A stretch of DNA of 8,964 nt from Phycisphaerales bacterium UBA7812 (GTDB lineage Bacteria > Planctomycetota > Phycisphaerae > Phycisphaerales > UBA1924). The notes beneath the pieces are model-generated. The model was not told the origin of the DNA. It did not search any database and saw only the letters and a program-made list of their open reading frames with translations. Made by a program: the position numbers and the translations under genes. Within the stretch, counting starts at the first letter, position 1. Each line of letters begins with the position of its first letter. The stretch lies in NCBI GenBank assembly GCA_002480345.1, contig DLBY01000138.1, forward strand, positions 1 to 8,964, given 5' to 3'. Below are positions 1 through 5,957 of the stretch, piece after piece.

Positions 1-326
1 GCATGCGGCGCGTGCCGCACGGCGCGGGCGGGGTCGCCCAACGCCGCGTCCTCCTCCGACGCGGCGCTGGGGGTGGTTTCCCGCCGACGGTCATCGTCCG
101 CGAGCCCCGCGAGACGGACCGCCTCCAGGCGGTCGTGCCGCAGCGCGATCATTGTCATCGCGGGCAGAACGAAGAGCAGCACGAGCCCGAGCAGCGCCGT
201 GGTCCCGAAATCGTCGATGATGCCCGGCTGGATGATCCGCTCGGCGAGCAGCAGGGCGAGCACGAGCGAGATCGCACCCGCCATCACGAGGCCTGCCATC
301 CGGATCGGTCGAGTCATCGAGGTCAT
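1..326 (-). CDS. Small two-helix membrane protein, partial (runs off left edge)
   Basis: This is the first 108 codons of a minus-strand gene with no stop before the window edge. The product starts MTSMTRPIRMAGLVMAG. It has two hydrophobic segments, at about residues 10-32 and 41-62, separated by a short polar stretch (AERIIQPGIIDDFGTT). An acidic and basic hydrophilic tail follows from about residue 63 (LRHDRLEAVRLAGLADDD). The start at 326 is supported by a GGAG Shine-Dalgarno sequence at positions 332-335 on the minus strand, 5 bases away; a second in-frame ATG lies at 317. The gene is divergent from bamA and has its own promoter candidate at 451-479. I do not recognise the family. The features seen are those of a small inner-membrane protein with a cytoplasmic or periplasmic tail. 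The reading frame keeps the GC-rich third position typical of the neighbouring genes. Confidence 0.75.
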   Translation of the reverse strand, partial: MTSMTRPIRMAGLVMAGAISLVLALLLAERIIQPGIIDDFGTTALLGLVLLFVLPAMTMIALRHDRLEAVRLAGLADDDRRRETTPSAASEEDAALGDPARAVRHAPH

Positions 327-362
327 GCAAGCTCCAAAATGAGCGCACGATCGCGCCGCAAC

Positions 363-386
363 GCCCGGCTGTCCTTCTCGCCGGGC
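363..386 (-). other. Inverted repeat in the leader of the minus-strand gene
   Basis: Seven-base perfect arms (GCCCGGC at 363-369, GCCGGGC at 380-386) flank a 10-base loop. The repeat lies between the predicted minus-strand transcription start (about 444) and the ATG at 326, so it would form a hairpin in the 5' leader of that mRNA. No T-run follows, so it does not look like a terminator. A regulatory role is inference. Confidence 0.4.
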
Positions 387-450
387 CATTCGCACAAAGC
401 GGCACGAATCCGTGTGTCTCCCTCGCCTCCGCAGAGGGTGGCAGAGGGGG

Positions 451-479
451 ACTCTACCGAGGTCGTTTTTCCGACGCAA
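451..479 (-). promoter_or_regulatory. Sigma-70-type promoter for the minus-strand gene
   Basis: Read on the minus strand, TTGCGT (479-474) is followed after exactly 17 bases by TAGAGT (456-451). The same TAGAGT hexamer sits before the thioesterase gene. The predicted start near 444 would give a leader of roughly 118 bases to the ATG at 326. The call rests on spacing and hexamer match only. Confidence 0.5.
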
Positions 480-579
480 CGGTCAGTTTGCGGCAATTTT
501 CATCCGCGCGCCGCTCGTCCGTGCGCCGCAACGACTTGCGCGCACCGTCCGTTTGCTTGAAATAATTTCGAGGAATTCT

Positions 580-605
580 CCCCCTCCCCATCTCTAAAGA
601 GGGGG
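580..605 (+). other. Inverted repeat upstream of bamA
   Basis: CCCCCTC (580-586) pairs with GAGGGGG (599-605) around a 12-base loop. It lies just after an AT-rich patch and before the bamA promoter hexamers. It could be an operator or a transcript end from further upstream, but nothing in the sequence decides this. Confidence 0.35.
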
Positions 606-631
606 TCGGTCCGTGTTGCGGGCCGCCCGCG

Positions 632-660
632 TTGTGCGCCGCGCCGTGTGGGGGTATTGT
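632..660 (+). promoter_or_regulatory. Sigma-70-type promoter for bamA
   Basis: TTGTGC (632-637), a 17-base spacer and TATTGT (655-660) match the promoter shape seen elsewhere in the window. The -10 ends only 10 bases before the bamA ATG at 671. A start about 7 bases downstream would leave a leader of only 3-4 bases, so the mRNA would be nearly leaderless. The G-run at 650-654 is too far from the ATG to serve as a normal ribosome binding site, which fits. Confidence 0.5.
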
Positions 661-670
661 CTGCGATTCC

Positions 671-3100
671 ATGACCCGAACCGCCCTGCAAGCCATCCTC
701 GTCGGCGCCGCGTGCGCAACGCCCCTTCTCGGTCTGCCGGGCGTTGTCGCGCCGCGGGTCGCGGGCGCCCAGACCGCGACCCCCGAGGCGTACGAGGACC
801 GCCCGATCCGCGAAATCCGGGTGACCACGATCGCCGAGGACGGCGGGCCCGGCGACGCGCTCACGGGTCGTGACCGCCAGCGCGTGTTCAACACCATCCG
901 CTCCGCGGTGGGCTCGCCTTACCGCAGCGAGACGGTGCTCGACGATGTCACCCTGCTCAACCGCCTGGGGGTCTACCGGCGCGTCGAGAGCTTCGCGCAG
1001 CAGGTCGCCGACGGGGGCGTGGTCCTCTTCTTCGCCGTTGAGGAACAGCCCATCGTGCAGGATGTGCAGGTCACCGGCAACCGGCGCCTGAACGACGGGC
1101 AGCTCGCGTCCGCGATCGACCTGCTCATCGGCACCCCGATCGACCCGTTCCAGATCGACCGCGCCGCGCGCCGGATCGAGGATCTCTACCGCGAGAAGGG
1201 CTACTACCTCGCGCGCGTCTCCGTTGACGAGGAGGAGCTCGAGGCCTCCAACATCGTCCTCTTCCGCATCCGCGAGGGGCAGCGCATCCGCGTGACCGAC
1301 ATCCAGTTCGAGGGCAACGAGACGATCTCGGCGCGCCTCCTCCGACGCGAGGTCGACACCAACATCGCGGGCCTCCTCCGCACGGGCGAGATCGACGATG
1401 TCCAGCTCGACAGCGATGTCGCCGCCCTGATCGCGTACTACCGCAACCGCGGCTATCTCGATGTCCGCGCCGACCGCGTCATCCGCCCCAGCCCCGACAG
1501 CAAGGAGGCCGCGGTCATCTTCCTGATCGACGAGGGCCCGGTCTACACGCTCCGCGATGTGAAGGTCGAGTTCCCGCGGGGGTACGACGCGGACTTCACC
1601 GCCGAGCAGATCGCGGGCCTGCTCTCGCTCAACCCGGGCGATGTCTACGCGATCGACAAGCTCACCGAGTCGATCGACAATGTCAAGCGTGCCTACTGGC
1701 AGCTGGGCTACCCCGACGCGGTCGTCAACAACGCCGAGCTGCGCGACCCCGACCTGCCCAAGATGGACCTGCTGCTGTCGATCTCGACGGGCGAGCAGGT
1801 CAAGACGGGGCTCGTCGAGATCCAGGGCACGACGATCACCAAGGACAAGGTCGCGCGGCGGCATGTCGAATTGCTCCCCGAGCGCCCCCTCGACCGCAAC
1901 GCGATCGAGCGCACCGAGCGCCGCCTCCGCCAGCTCCGCCTGTTCAGCCCGCTCCCGCCCGACCGGGGGGTGAAGACCACCGTCCAGCCGCCCGATCCCG
2001 ACGAGCCCGGCTACCGCGATGTGCTCATCGAGGTGACCGAGACCGACACCGGGGAGTTCGCCCTGGGCGGCGCCGTGAGCTCCGACGCGGGCGTCGTCGG
2101 CCGCATCGCGCTCACCCAGCGGAACTTCGATGTCGCCGACACCCCCGACACGCTGGGCGACCTCTTCAGCGGAAAGGCCCTCCGCGGCGCGGGGCAGACC
2201 TTCAACATCGAGCTTCTGCCCGGCAACGAGATCCAGACCTATTCGATCGGGCTCGCCGAGCCCTTCCTGTTCGAGACCGACTACTCGGGCAGCGCGAGCT
2301 TCTACTTCCGCGACCGGATCTTCGACGAGTTCGACGAGCAGCGCTTCGGCGGGCGGTTCGCGCTCGGACGCCGCTTCGGAACGCGATGGGTCGGCAACCT
2401 CAACCTCCGCATCGAGGCGGTCAGCCTCTCCGAGCTCGCGCCCGACAGCCCGGTCGATTTCTTCGATGTCGAGGAGCAGTCCACCCTCATCGGCATCCGC
2501 CCCGCGCTCACGCGCACGAGCCTCGACAAGATCTTCCTGCCCTCCAGCGGGTCGCGCACCGAGCTCAGCGTCGAGCAGGTCGTGGGCGACTTCAACTTCA
2601 GCACCCTCCGCGCCGAGCACGCGGTCTACATCCCCGTCCGGCGCGACTTCCTCGGACGCGACACCGTCTTCAAGCTCGACCTCCAGGCGGCCTACCAGCC
2701 GCAAGGGCAGAGCGAGGTCCCGACCTACGACCGCCTCTACCTGGGCGGCGCGTCCTTCCGGGGCTTCGAGTTCCGCGCCGTCAGCCCGAAGGGCGTCCGC
2801 AACGACAACGGGCAACTCGGCAACGAGCCCGTGGGCGGCACCTGGATGCTCTTCACGGGCCTCGAGCTCCGCCAGCCCATCTACGAGGATGTCTTCCACC
2901 TCGTCGGGTTCATGGACGCCGGAACCGTCTCCGACGAGGTCGGGGTCAACGACTACCGAGTCTCCGTCGGCTTCGGGCTCCGCTTCAGCATTCCTCAGCT
3001 CAGCCCCGCGCCGATCGCTCTCGATTTCGGGTTCCCCATCGTCAAGGAGGAAAACGACGAGGAGCGCCTCTTCACCTTCTCGGTCGATCTGCCCTTCTGA
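671..3100 (+). CDS. bamA: Outer membrane protein assembly factor BamA
   Basis: BamA is the central Omp85-family barrel that folds and inserts beta-barrel proteins into the outer membrane. The 809-residue product has a signal peptide (about 1-33, hydrophobic core then VAGA|QT). Five POTRA-like repeats follow, at about 43-126, 129-203, 205-290, 293-373 and 378-457, with recognisable openings such as VQVTGNRRL and IQFEGNETIS. The C-terminal barrel runs from about 461 to 809. It shows the Omp85 RGF motif (697-699, in LGGASFRGF), FMDAGTV near 757-763 and a terminal aromatic residue in FTFSVDLPF, the expected beta-signal. Length matches the family (about 800). I chose ATG 671 because it gives a proper signal peptide; the frame stays open upstream to a TTG at 632, but that extension (MCAAPCGG...) is not signal-like and overlaps the promoter. 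It heads the bamA-skp-lpxD-lpxC block. Eleven Asp-Val pairs are all GAT-GTN. Confidence 0.96.
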   Translation: MTRTALQAILVGAACATPLLGLPGVVAPRVAGAQTATPEAYEDRPIREIRVTTIAEDGGPGDALTGRDRQRVFNTIRSAVGSPYRSETVLDDVTLLNRLGVYRRVESFAQQVADGGVVLFFAVEEQPIVQDVQVTGNRRLNDGQLASAIDLLIGTPIDPFQIDRAARRIEDLYREKGYYLARVSVDEEELEASNIVLFRIREGQRIRVTDIQFEGNETISARLLRREVDTNIAGLLRTGEIDDVQLDSDVAALIAYYRNRGYLDVRADRVIRPSPDSKEAAVIFLIDEGPVYTLRDVKVEFPRGYDADFTAEQIAGLLSLNPGDVYAIDKLTESIDNVKRAYWQLGYPDAVVNNAELRDPDLPKMDLLLSISTGEQVKTGLVEIQGTTITKDKVARRHVELLPERPLDRNAIERTERRLRQLRLFSPLPPDRGVKTTVQPPDPDEPGYRDVLIEVTETDTGEFALGGAVSSDAGVVGRIALTQRNFDVADTPDTLGDLFSGKALRGAGQTFNIELLPGNEIQTYSIGLAEPFLFETDYSGSASFYFRDRIFDEFDEQRFGGRFALGRRFGTRWVGNLNLRIEAVSLSELAPDSPVDFFDVEEQSTLIGIRPALTRTSLDKIFLPSSGSRTELSVEQVVGDFNFSTLRAEHAVYIPVRRDFLGRDTVFKLDLQAAYQPQGQSEVPTYDRLYLGGASFRGFEFRAVSPKGVRNDNGQLGNEPVGGTWMLFTGLELRQPIYEDVFHLVGFMDAGTVSDEVGVNDYRVSVGFGLRFSIPQLSPAPIALDFGFPIVKEENDEERLFTFSVDLPF

Positions 3101-3141
3101 CCGCCGCGAGGCCGCCCCCGACCATCGGTTCGCCCCGCCGG

Positions 3142-3170
3142 TCGCTTCGGCGCGTGCGGGCCGGTATTCT
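3142..3170 (+). promoter_or_regulatory. Candidate promoter for the skp-lpxD-lpxC unit
   Basis: TATTCT (3165-3170) in the 114-base gap after bamA closely resembles the bamA -10 (TATTGT). The -35 placed 17 bases upstream (TCGCTT, 3142-3147) is poor. A start near 3177 would give a leader of about 38 bases containing the GGAG site at 3204-3207. Readthrough from bamA is also possible. Confidence 0.35.
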
Positions 3171-3203
3171 TGTGTTCGCCGCGCCGCACGCGGCCCGAAC
3201 ACC

Positions 3204-3207
3204 GGAG
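3204..3207 (+). promoter_or_regulatory. Ribosome binding site of skp
   Basis: GGAG lies 7 bases before ATG 3215. It decides the start against an upstream in-frame candidate at 3170. Confidence 0.7.
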
Positions 3208-3214
3208 ACCCACC

Positions 3215-3865
3215 ATGAACACCAGCGCTTCCCGCTCCTTCCGCCCCGCCCACGCGGGCCTCGCCGCCCTTGTCTGTGCGCTCGTCGCCGGCGCGTTCGC
3301 CCTCGGATCGGGCCGCGCCGAGGCGACCGCGGTCCGCGCCGCGAGCCCGTCCGCGATCGCGGTGGTCGATCTGCCCAGGCTCCTCGACGGCCTCGAAGAG
3401 CGCAAGTACCTCGAGGACGAGCTCAACGCGGAGATCGACTCGCGTCAGCAGGAGCTCGACACGATCGTGGGCCAGATCAAGCGCATGCAGGAAGACATCG
3501 AGATGATCCCCGAGAACGACGCGTCGGGGACGCGCATGCAGAAGATCCGCGACCTGCGCATCAAGGAGGTCGAGGCCCGCGCCCTCCGCCAGTTCGTCCA
3601 GGAGCAGCTCAGCCTCGAGAAGGGGCAGATGCTCGCGACGCTCTACAACAAGATCCAGGTCTCGGTCTGCGACATCCTCGCGCGGGACGGCTGGGATGTC
3701 ATCCTCATCGACGACTCGGGGCTCGACCTGCCCCAGATGGCGCAGGAAGCCCAGATGCTCCAGCTCATCCTCCAGCGCCGCGTGCTCTGCGCGGGGGACC
3801 GCGTCGACATCACCGAGGATGTCAAGACGCTCATGAACAACAACTTCAACGCGCCGCGCCCGTAA
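3215..3865 (+). CDS. skp: Skp/OmpH-family periplasmic chaperone
   Basis: Skp (OmpH) is a trimeric periplasmic holdase that binds unfolded outer-membrane proteins and delivers them to the Bam complex. The 216-residue product has an N-terminal signal sequence (basic start, hydrophobic core about 13-31, then GSGRAEA). The family's first strand motif follows at 48-53 (IAVVDL), then long charged helices at about 58-97 and 105-147 that would form the tentacle-like coiled coil. A C-terminal segment returns to the beta core (WDVILIDDSGLDLP, about 160-173). It is somewhat longer than E. coli Skp (about 160 residues), mostly at the C-terminus (to NNNFNAPRP). ATG 3215 is chosen because GGAG (3204-3207) lies 7 bases before it and the signal peptide begins there. 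Its place between bamA and lpxD is the classic arrangement. Planctomycete members diverge strongly, so the symbol is by family and synteny. Confidence 0.88.
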   Translation: MNTSASRSFRPAHAGLAALVCALVAGAFALGSGRAEATAVRAASPSAIAVVDLPRLLDGLEERKYLEDELNAEIDSRQQELDTIVGQIKRMQEDIEMIPENDASGTRMQKIRDLRIKEVEARALRQFVQEQLSLEKGQMLATLYNKIQVSVCDILARDGWDVILIDDSGLDLPQMAQEAQMLQLILQRRVLCAGDRVDITEDVKTLMNNNFNAPRP

Positions 3866-3889
3866 CCCGTCCGTCGCTCCGTGCCGTCC

Positions 3890-3897
3890 GGGGGGGA
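3890..3897 (+). promoter_or_regulatory. G-rich ribosome binding site of lpxD
   Basis: A run of seven G followed by A ends 3 bases before ATG 3901. It is the only purine-rich block in the 35-base gap after skp, and it fixes the lpxD start inside a frame that stays open far upstream. Confidence 0.6.
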
Positions 3898-3900
3898 CGC

Positions 3901-4968
3901 ATGACCGACCGCACACCGCTCGCGACAACCGGCGATCTCGCCGCGATGCTCGACGCCGAACTCGTCGGGCCGGGCGATCTCCCCGTCTGCGGCGTCGCAT
4001 CGCTCGACGACGCGATCAAGGGCGACCTGTCGTTCATCCGGGCGCCCAAGTACGCCAACCGCTGGGCGCGCAGCGCCGCGTCGTCCGCGGTCGTCACCCG
4101 CGGGATCGAGGTCCCGGGGCACGACGCCTCCGTGCGCGCGCTGCTCTTCGTCGATGACGCGGACCGGGCGATGATCACGATGCTGCACGCCGCCCAGGAG
4201 CGCGCGCCGCGCGACAACCCGTCGCCGGGCGTCCATCCCGGGGCGCACATCGCGAGCGGCGCCGTCGTTCCCGAGTCCGCGTCCGTCGGCGCCGGCGCCG
4301 TGATCGGGGAGGGCGCGACGATCGGGGAGCACGCCGTCATCGGCGCCGGCGCCGTGCTCGCGCCCGGGGTCGCGGTCGGTGCGCACACCCGCCTCCACCC
4401 GCGCGTCACGATGATGATCGGCACCCGCATCGGGGCCCATGCGATCGTCTTTCCGGGCGCCGTCATCGGCGCCGACGGGTTCGGCTTCCTGCCCGGCCCC
4501 GAGGGGCCCATCAAGGTCCCCCACCTCGGGGGTGTCACCATCGGGGACCGCGTCGAGATCGGCGCGAACACCACCATCGACCGGGGCAAGTTCGACGACA
4601 CCACCATCGGGGACAACACCAAGATCGACAACCAGGTCCAGATCGCCCACGCCTGCAAGATCGGGCGCGGCGTCATCATCTGCGGGTGCTGCGCCGTCGG
4701 GGGATCCGTCACCATCGGAGACGGCGCCGTCCTCGCGGGGCATGTCAGCGTGCGCGACAATGTCTCCATCGCCCCCGGCGCCATCGTGGGCGGCAATTCC
4801 GCGATCGACGGGGATGTCGACGCGACCGAGCCCTGGTTCGGATACCCCGCCCGCCCCCTCTCCGTCGCGAGCCGCAACTACACGACGCTCACCAAGCTGG
4901 GCGAACTCTGGAGCACCGTCCGCGACCTGCGCAAGCGCGTCGGCGCGATGGAAAAGACCGACCCATGA
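3901..4968 (+). CDS. lpxD: UDP-3-O-(3-hydroxyacyl)glucosamine N-acyltransferase LpxD
   Basis: LpxD adds the second 3-hydroxyacyl chain, from acyl-ACP, to UDP-3-O-acyl-glucosamine, the third step of lipid A synthesis in the cytoplasm. The 355-residue product (family about 340) has the N-terminal uridine-binding domain (about 8-100, with GDLSFIRAPKYA). A left-handed beta-helix of hexapeptide repeats runs from about 110 to 305. Hallmarks are IGADGFGF (189-196), IGANTTIDRG (220-229) and QVQIAH, in which H250 matches the catalytic His239 of E. coli. WFGYPARP (312-319) ends the helix and a charged C-terminal helix follows (about 328-351). The frame is open far upstream of 3901, but the G-rich ribosome site and domain start support ATG 3901. 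It overlaps lpxC by ATGA, which implies translational coupling. A Cys-rich turn, CGCC at 261-264, is odd for a cytoplasmic beta-helix. Confidence 0.96.
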   Translation: MTDRTPLATTGDLAAMLDAELVGPGDLPVCGVASLDDAIKGDLSFIRAPKYANRWARSAASSAVVTRGIEVPGHDASVRALLFVDDADRAMITMLHAAQERAPRDNPSPGVHPGAHIASGAVVPESASVGAGAVIGEGATIGEHAVIGAGAVLAPGVAVGAHTRLHPRVTMMIGTRIGAHAIVFPGAVIGADGFGFLPGPEGPIKVPHLGGVTIGDRVEIGANTTIDRGKFDDTTIGDNTKIDNQVQIAHACKIGRGVIICGCCAVGGSVTIGDGAVLAGHVSVRDNVSIAPGAIVGGNSAIDGDVDATEPWFGYPARPLSVASRNYTTLTKLGELWSTVRDLRKRVGAMEKTDP

Positions 4969-5834
4969 ACCGCGCACGGACCACGCTCGCGGCGCCGGTC
5001 CGCATCGAGGGCGCCGGTCTGTTCACCGGCGCCCCGGCCTCGGTCTCGATCGAACCCGCCGAAAGACCCGGCGACGGGATCGTGCTTCATCGCGACGGGG
5101 TCCGGTTTGCCGCGGAGTTCGCGGCGCTGTCCGCGGTTCCGGCGCACCCCGCCTTCGCGCGGATGCCCGCCCGGAACACAACGCTGGGCGCGCGGAACGA
5201 CGGGCCGATCGTGCACACCGTCGAGCACCTGCTCGCCGCGCTCGCGGGGCTCGGGATCTCCGACGCGGTCGTGCGCGCCGAGACGGACGAACTCCCGATC
5301 GGGGACGGCTCCGCCTGCCTGTTCACCGATCCGATCACCGACGCGGGCGTGCGCACGCTCTCGCACGAGACCGTCGAGCCCATCCGTGTCCGCTCGCCGA
5401 TCCGCGTCGAGCGGGACGGCGCCTCGATCACCATCGAGCCCTCCGACGGGGTCGAGTTCATCTACCGGCTCGACTACGGGCCCGGCTCGCCCATCCCCCC
5501 GGGTGAGGCGTCCTGGGACGGCTCGGTGGACGCGTTCGTGCGCGGGATCGCGCCCGCGCGGACCTTCTGCCTGCTCGCGGAAGCCGAGGCGATGCACGCG
5601 ATGGGCCTGTTCGAACACCTGACGCCGCGCGACATGCTCGTCTTCGGGCCCGAGGGCCCGATCGACAACACGCTGCGCTTCGCGGACGAGCCTGCGCGGC
5701 ACAAGCTCCTCGACCTGATCGGGGACCTCTCGCTCGCGGGGCGTCCGATTCTCGGGCGTGTCGTCGCGGAGCGGTCGGGTCACGCGCTCACGCACGAAGC
5801 GGTGGGGCGGCTCCGCGCGGTCATCGACGCCTGA
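4965..5834 (+). CDS. lpxC: UDP-3-O-acyl-N-acetylglucosamine deacetylase LpxC
   Basis: LpxC is the zinc-dependent deacetylase that commits UDP-3-O-acyl-GlcNAc to lipid A synthesis. The 289-residue product keeps the key residues. HTVEH at 84-88 supplies E87 (general base) and zinc ligand H88. ARHKLLD at 244-250 supplies zinc ligands H246 and D250 plus K247. H273 in SGHAL matches catalytic His265 of E. coli. IGDGSA (112-117) and ARTF (198-201) are also conserved. It is slightly shorter than E. coli LpxC (305). The protein stops at the end of the deacetylase domain, so it is not the LpxC-FabZ fusion found in some bacteria, and neither fabZ nor lpxA follows. Its ATG (4965-4967) lies in the lpxD stop (ATGA). 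Only weak purine-rich sequence precedes it, so translation is probably coupled to lpxD. A strong hairpin begins one base after the stop codon. Confidence 0.97.
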   Translation: MNRARTTLAAPVRIEGAGLFTGAPASVSIEPAERPGDGIVLHRDGVRFAAEFAALSAVPAHPAFARMPARNTTLGARNDGPIVHTVEHLLAALAGLGISDAVVRAETDELPIGDGSACLFTDPITDAGVRTLSHETVEPIRVRSPIRVERDGASITIEPSDGVEFIYRLDYGPGSPIPPGEASWDGSVDAFVRGIAPARTFCLLAEAEAMHAMGLFEHLTPRDMLVFGPEGPIDNTLRFADEPARHKLLDLIGDLSLAGRPILGRVVAERSGHALTHEAVGRLRAVIDA

Positions 5835-5870
5835 GAATCAGACGCACCGGCCTCGGCCGTGCGCCGATTC
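5835..5870 (+). terminator. Strong stem-loop directly after lpxC
   Basis: The structure is nested. GAATC (5835-5839) pairs with GATTC (5866-5870), CGCAC (5843-5847) with GTGCG (5859-5863), and GGC (5849-5851) with GCC (5856-5858) around a tight loop, with small internal bulges. It begins right after the lpxC TGA and is followed by a new promoter, so a terminator is the natural reading. It lacks a T-run, so it may act by another route or only protect the 3' end. Confidence 0.55.
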
Positions 5871-5892
5871 GCGTCCGTTCGCGGCATCGGGC

Positions 5893-5921
5893 TTGGGCCG
5901 CGTGCCGAAGTCATGTAGCGT
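5893..5921 (+). promoter_or_regulatory. Sigma-70-type promoter for the 5958-8311 gene trio
   Basis: TTGGGC (5893-5898), exactly 17 bases, then TAGCGT (5916-5921). The predicted start near 5928 would place the ribosome-site hairpin (5930-5955) at the very 5' end of the mRNA. It follows the stem-loop after lpxC and so marks a new transcription unit. Confidence 0.5.
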
Positions 5922-5929
5922 GATCGTGT

Positions 5930-5955
5930 TCCCCCCGGACAGCAGATCGGGGGGA
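5930..5955 (+). promoter_or_regulatory. 5' leader hairpin covering the ribosome binding site
   Basis: A run of six C (5931-5936) pairs with a run of six G (5949-5954). The stem extends with T5930-A5955, G5937-C5948 and a G-U pair (5938/5947) to 9 bp around an 8-base loop. The G-run is also the only plausible ribosome binding site for ATG 5958, ending 3 bases before it. Folding would therefore hide the site and repress translation. No ligand or trans-acting partner can be named. Confidence 0.5.
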
Positions 5956-5957
5956 TC

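Larger units (their letters stand above)
327..670. other. Divergent intergenic region, 344 bases
   Basis: This gap separates the minus-strand membrane-protein gene from bamA. It holds a minus-strand promoter (451-479), a plus-strand promoter (632-660), an inverted repeat in the minus-gene leader (363-386), an inverted repeat before bamA (580-605) and an AT-rich patch at about 553-578, unusual in this GC-rich window. Short open frames exist here, but none has a convincing start, composition or product. I see no RNA gene. Confidence 0.7.

Noticed and set aside
3..597. Small + strand open frames in the left 600 bases
   Set aside because: They overlap the minus-strand membrane-protein gene or lie in the promoter region, and have Arg/Pro/Ser-rich compositions without ribosome sites.
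632..670. TTG at 632 as the bamA start
   Set aside because: It adds 13 residues ahead of a good signal peptide and overlaps the promoter's -35 hexamer.
2386..3900. An open + frame running from inside bamA through skp into lpxD, suggesting a fused long protein
   Set aside because: Only the part from ATG 3901 resembles a protein family. The upstream part is an out-of-frame reading of bamA and skp kept open by high GC.
500..4000. A very long open frame (over 1,100 codons) on the minus strand opposite bamA and skp
   Set aside because: It is antisense to well-supported genes. Its Arg/Asp/Glu/Val/Leu-rich product has no family features, as expected when GC-rich codons are read backwards.
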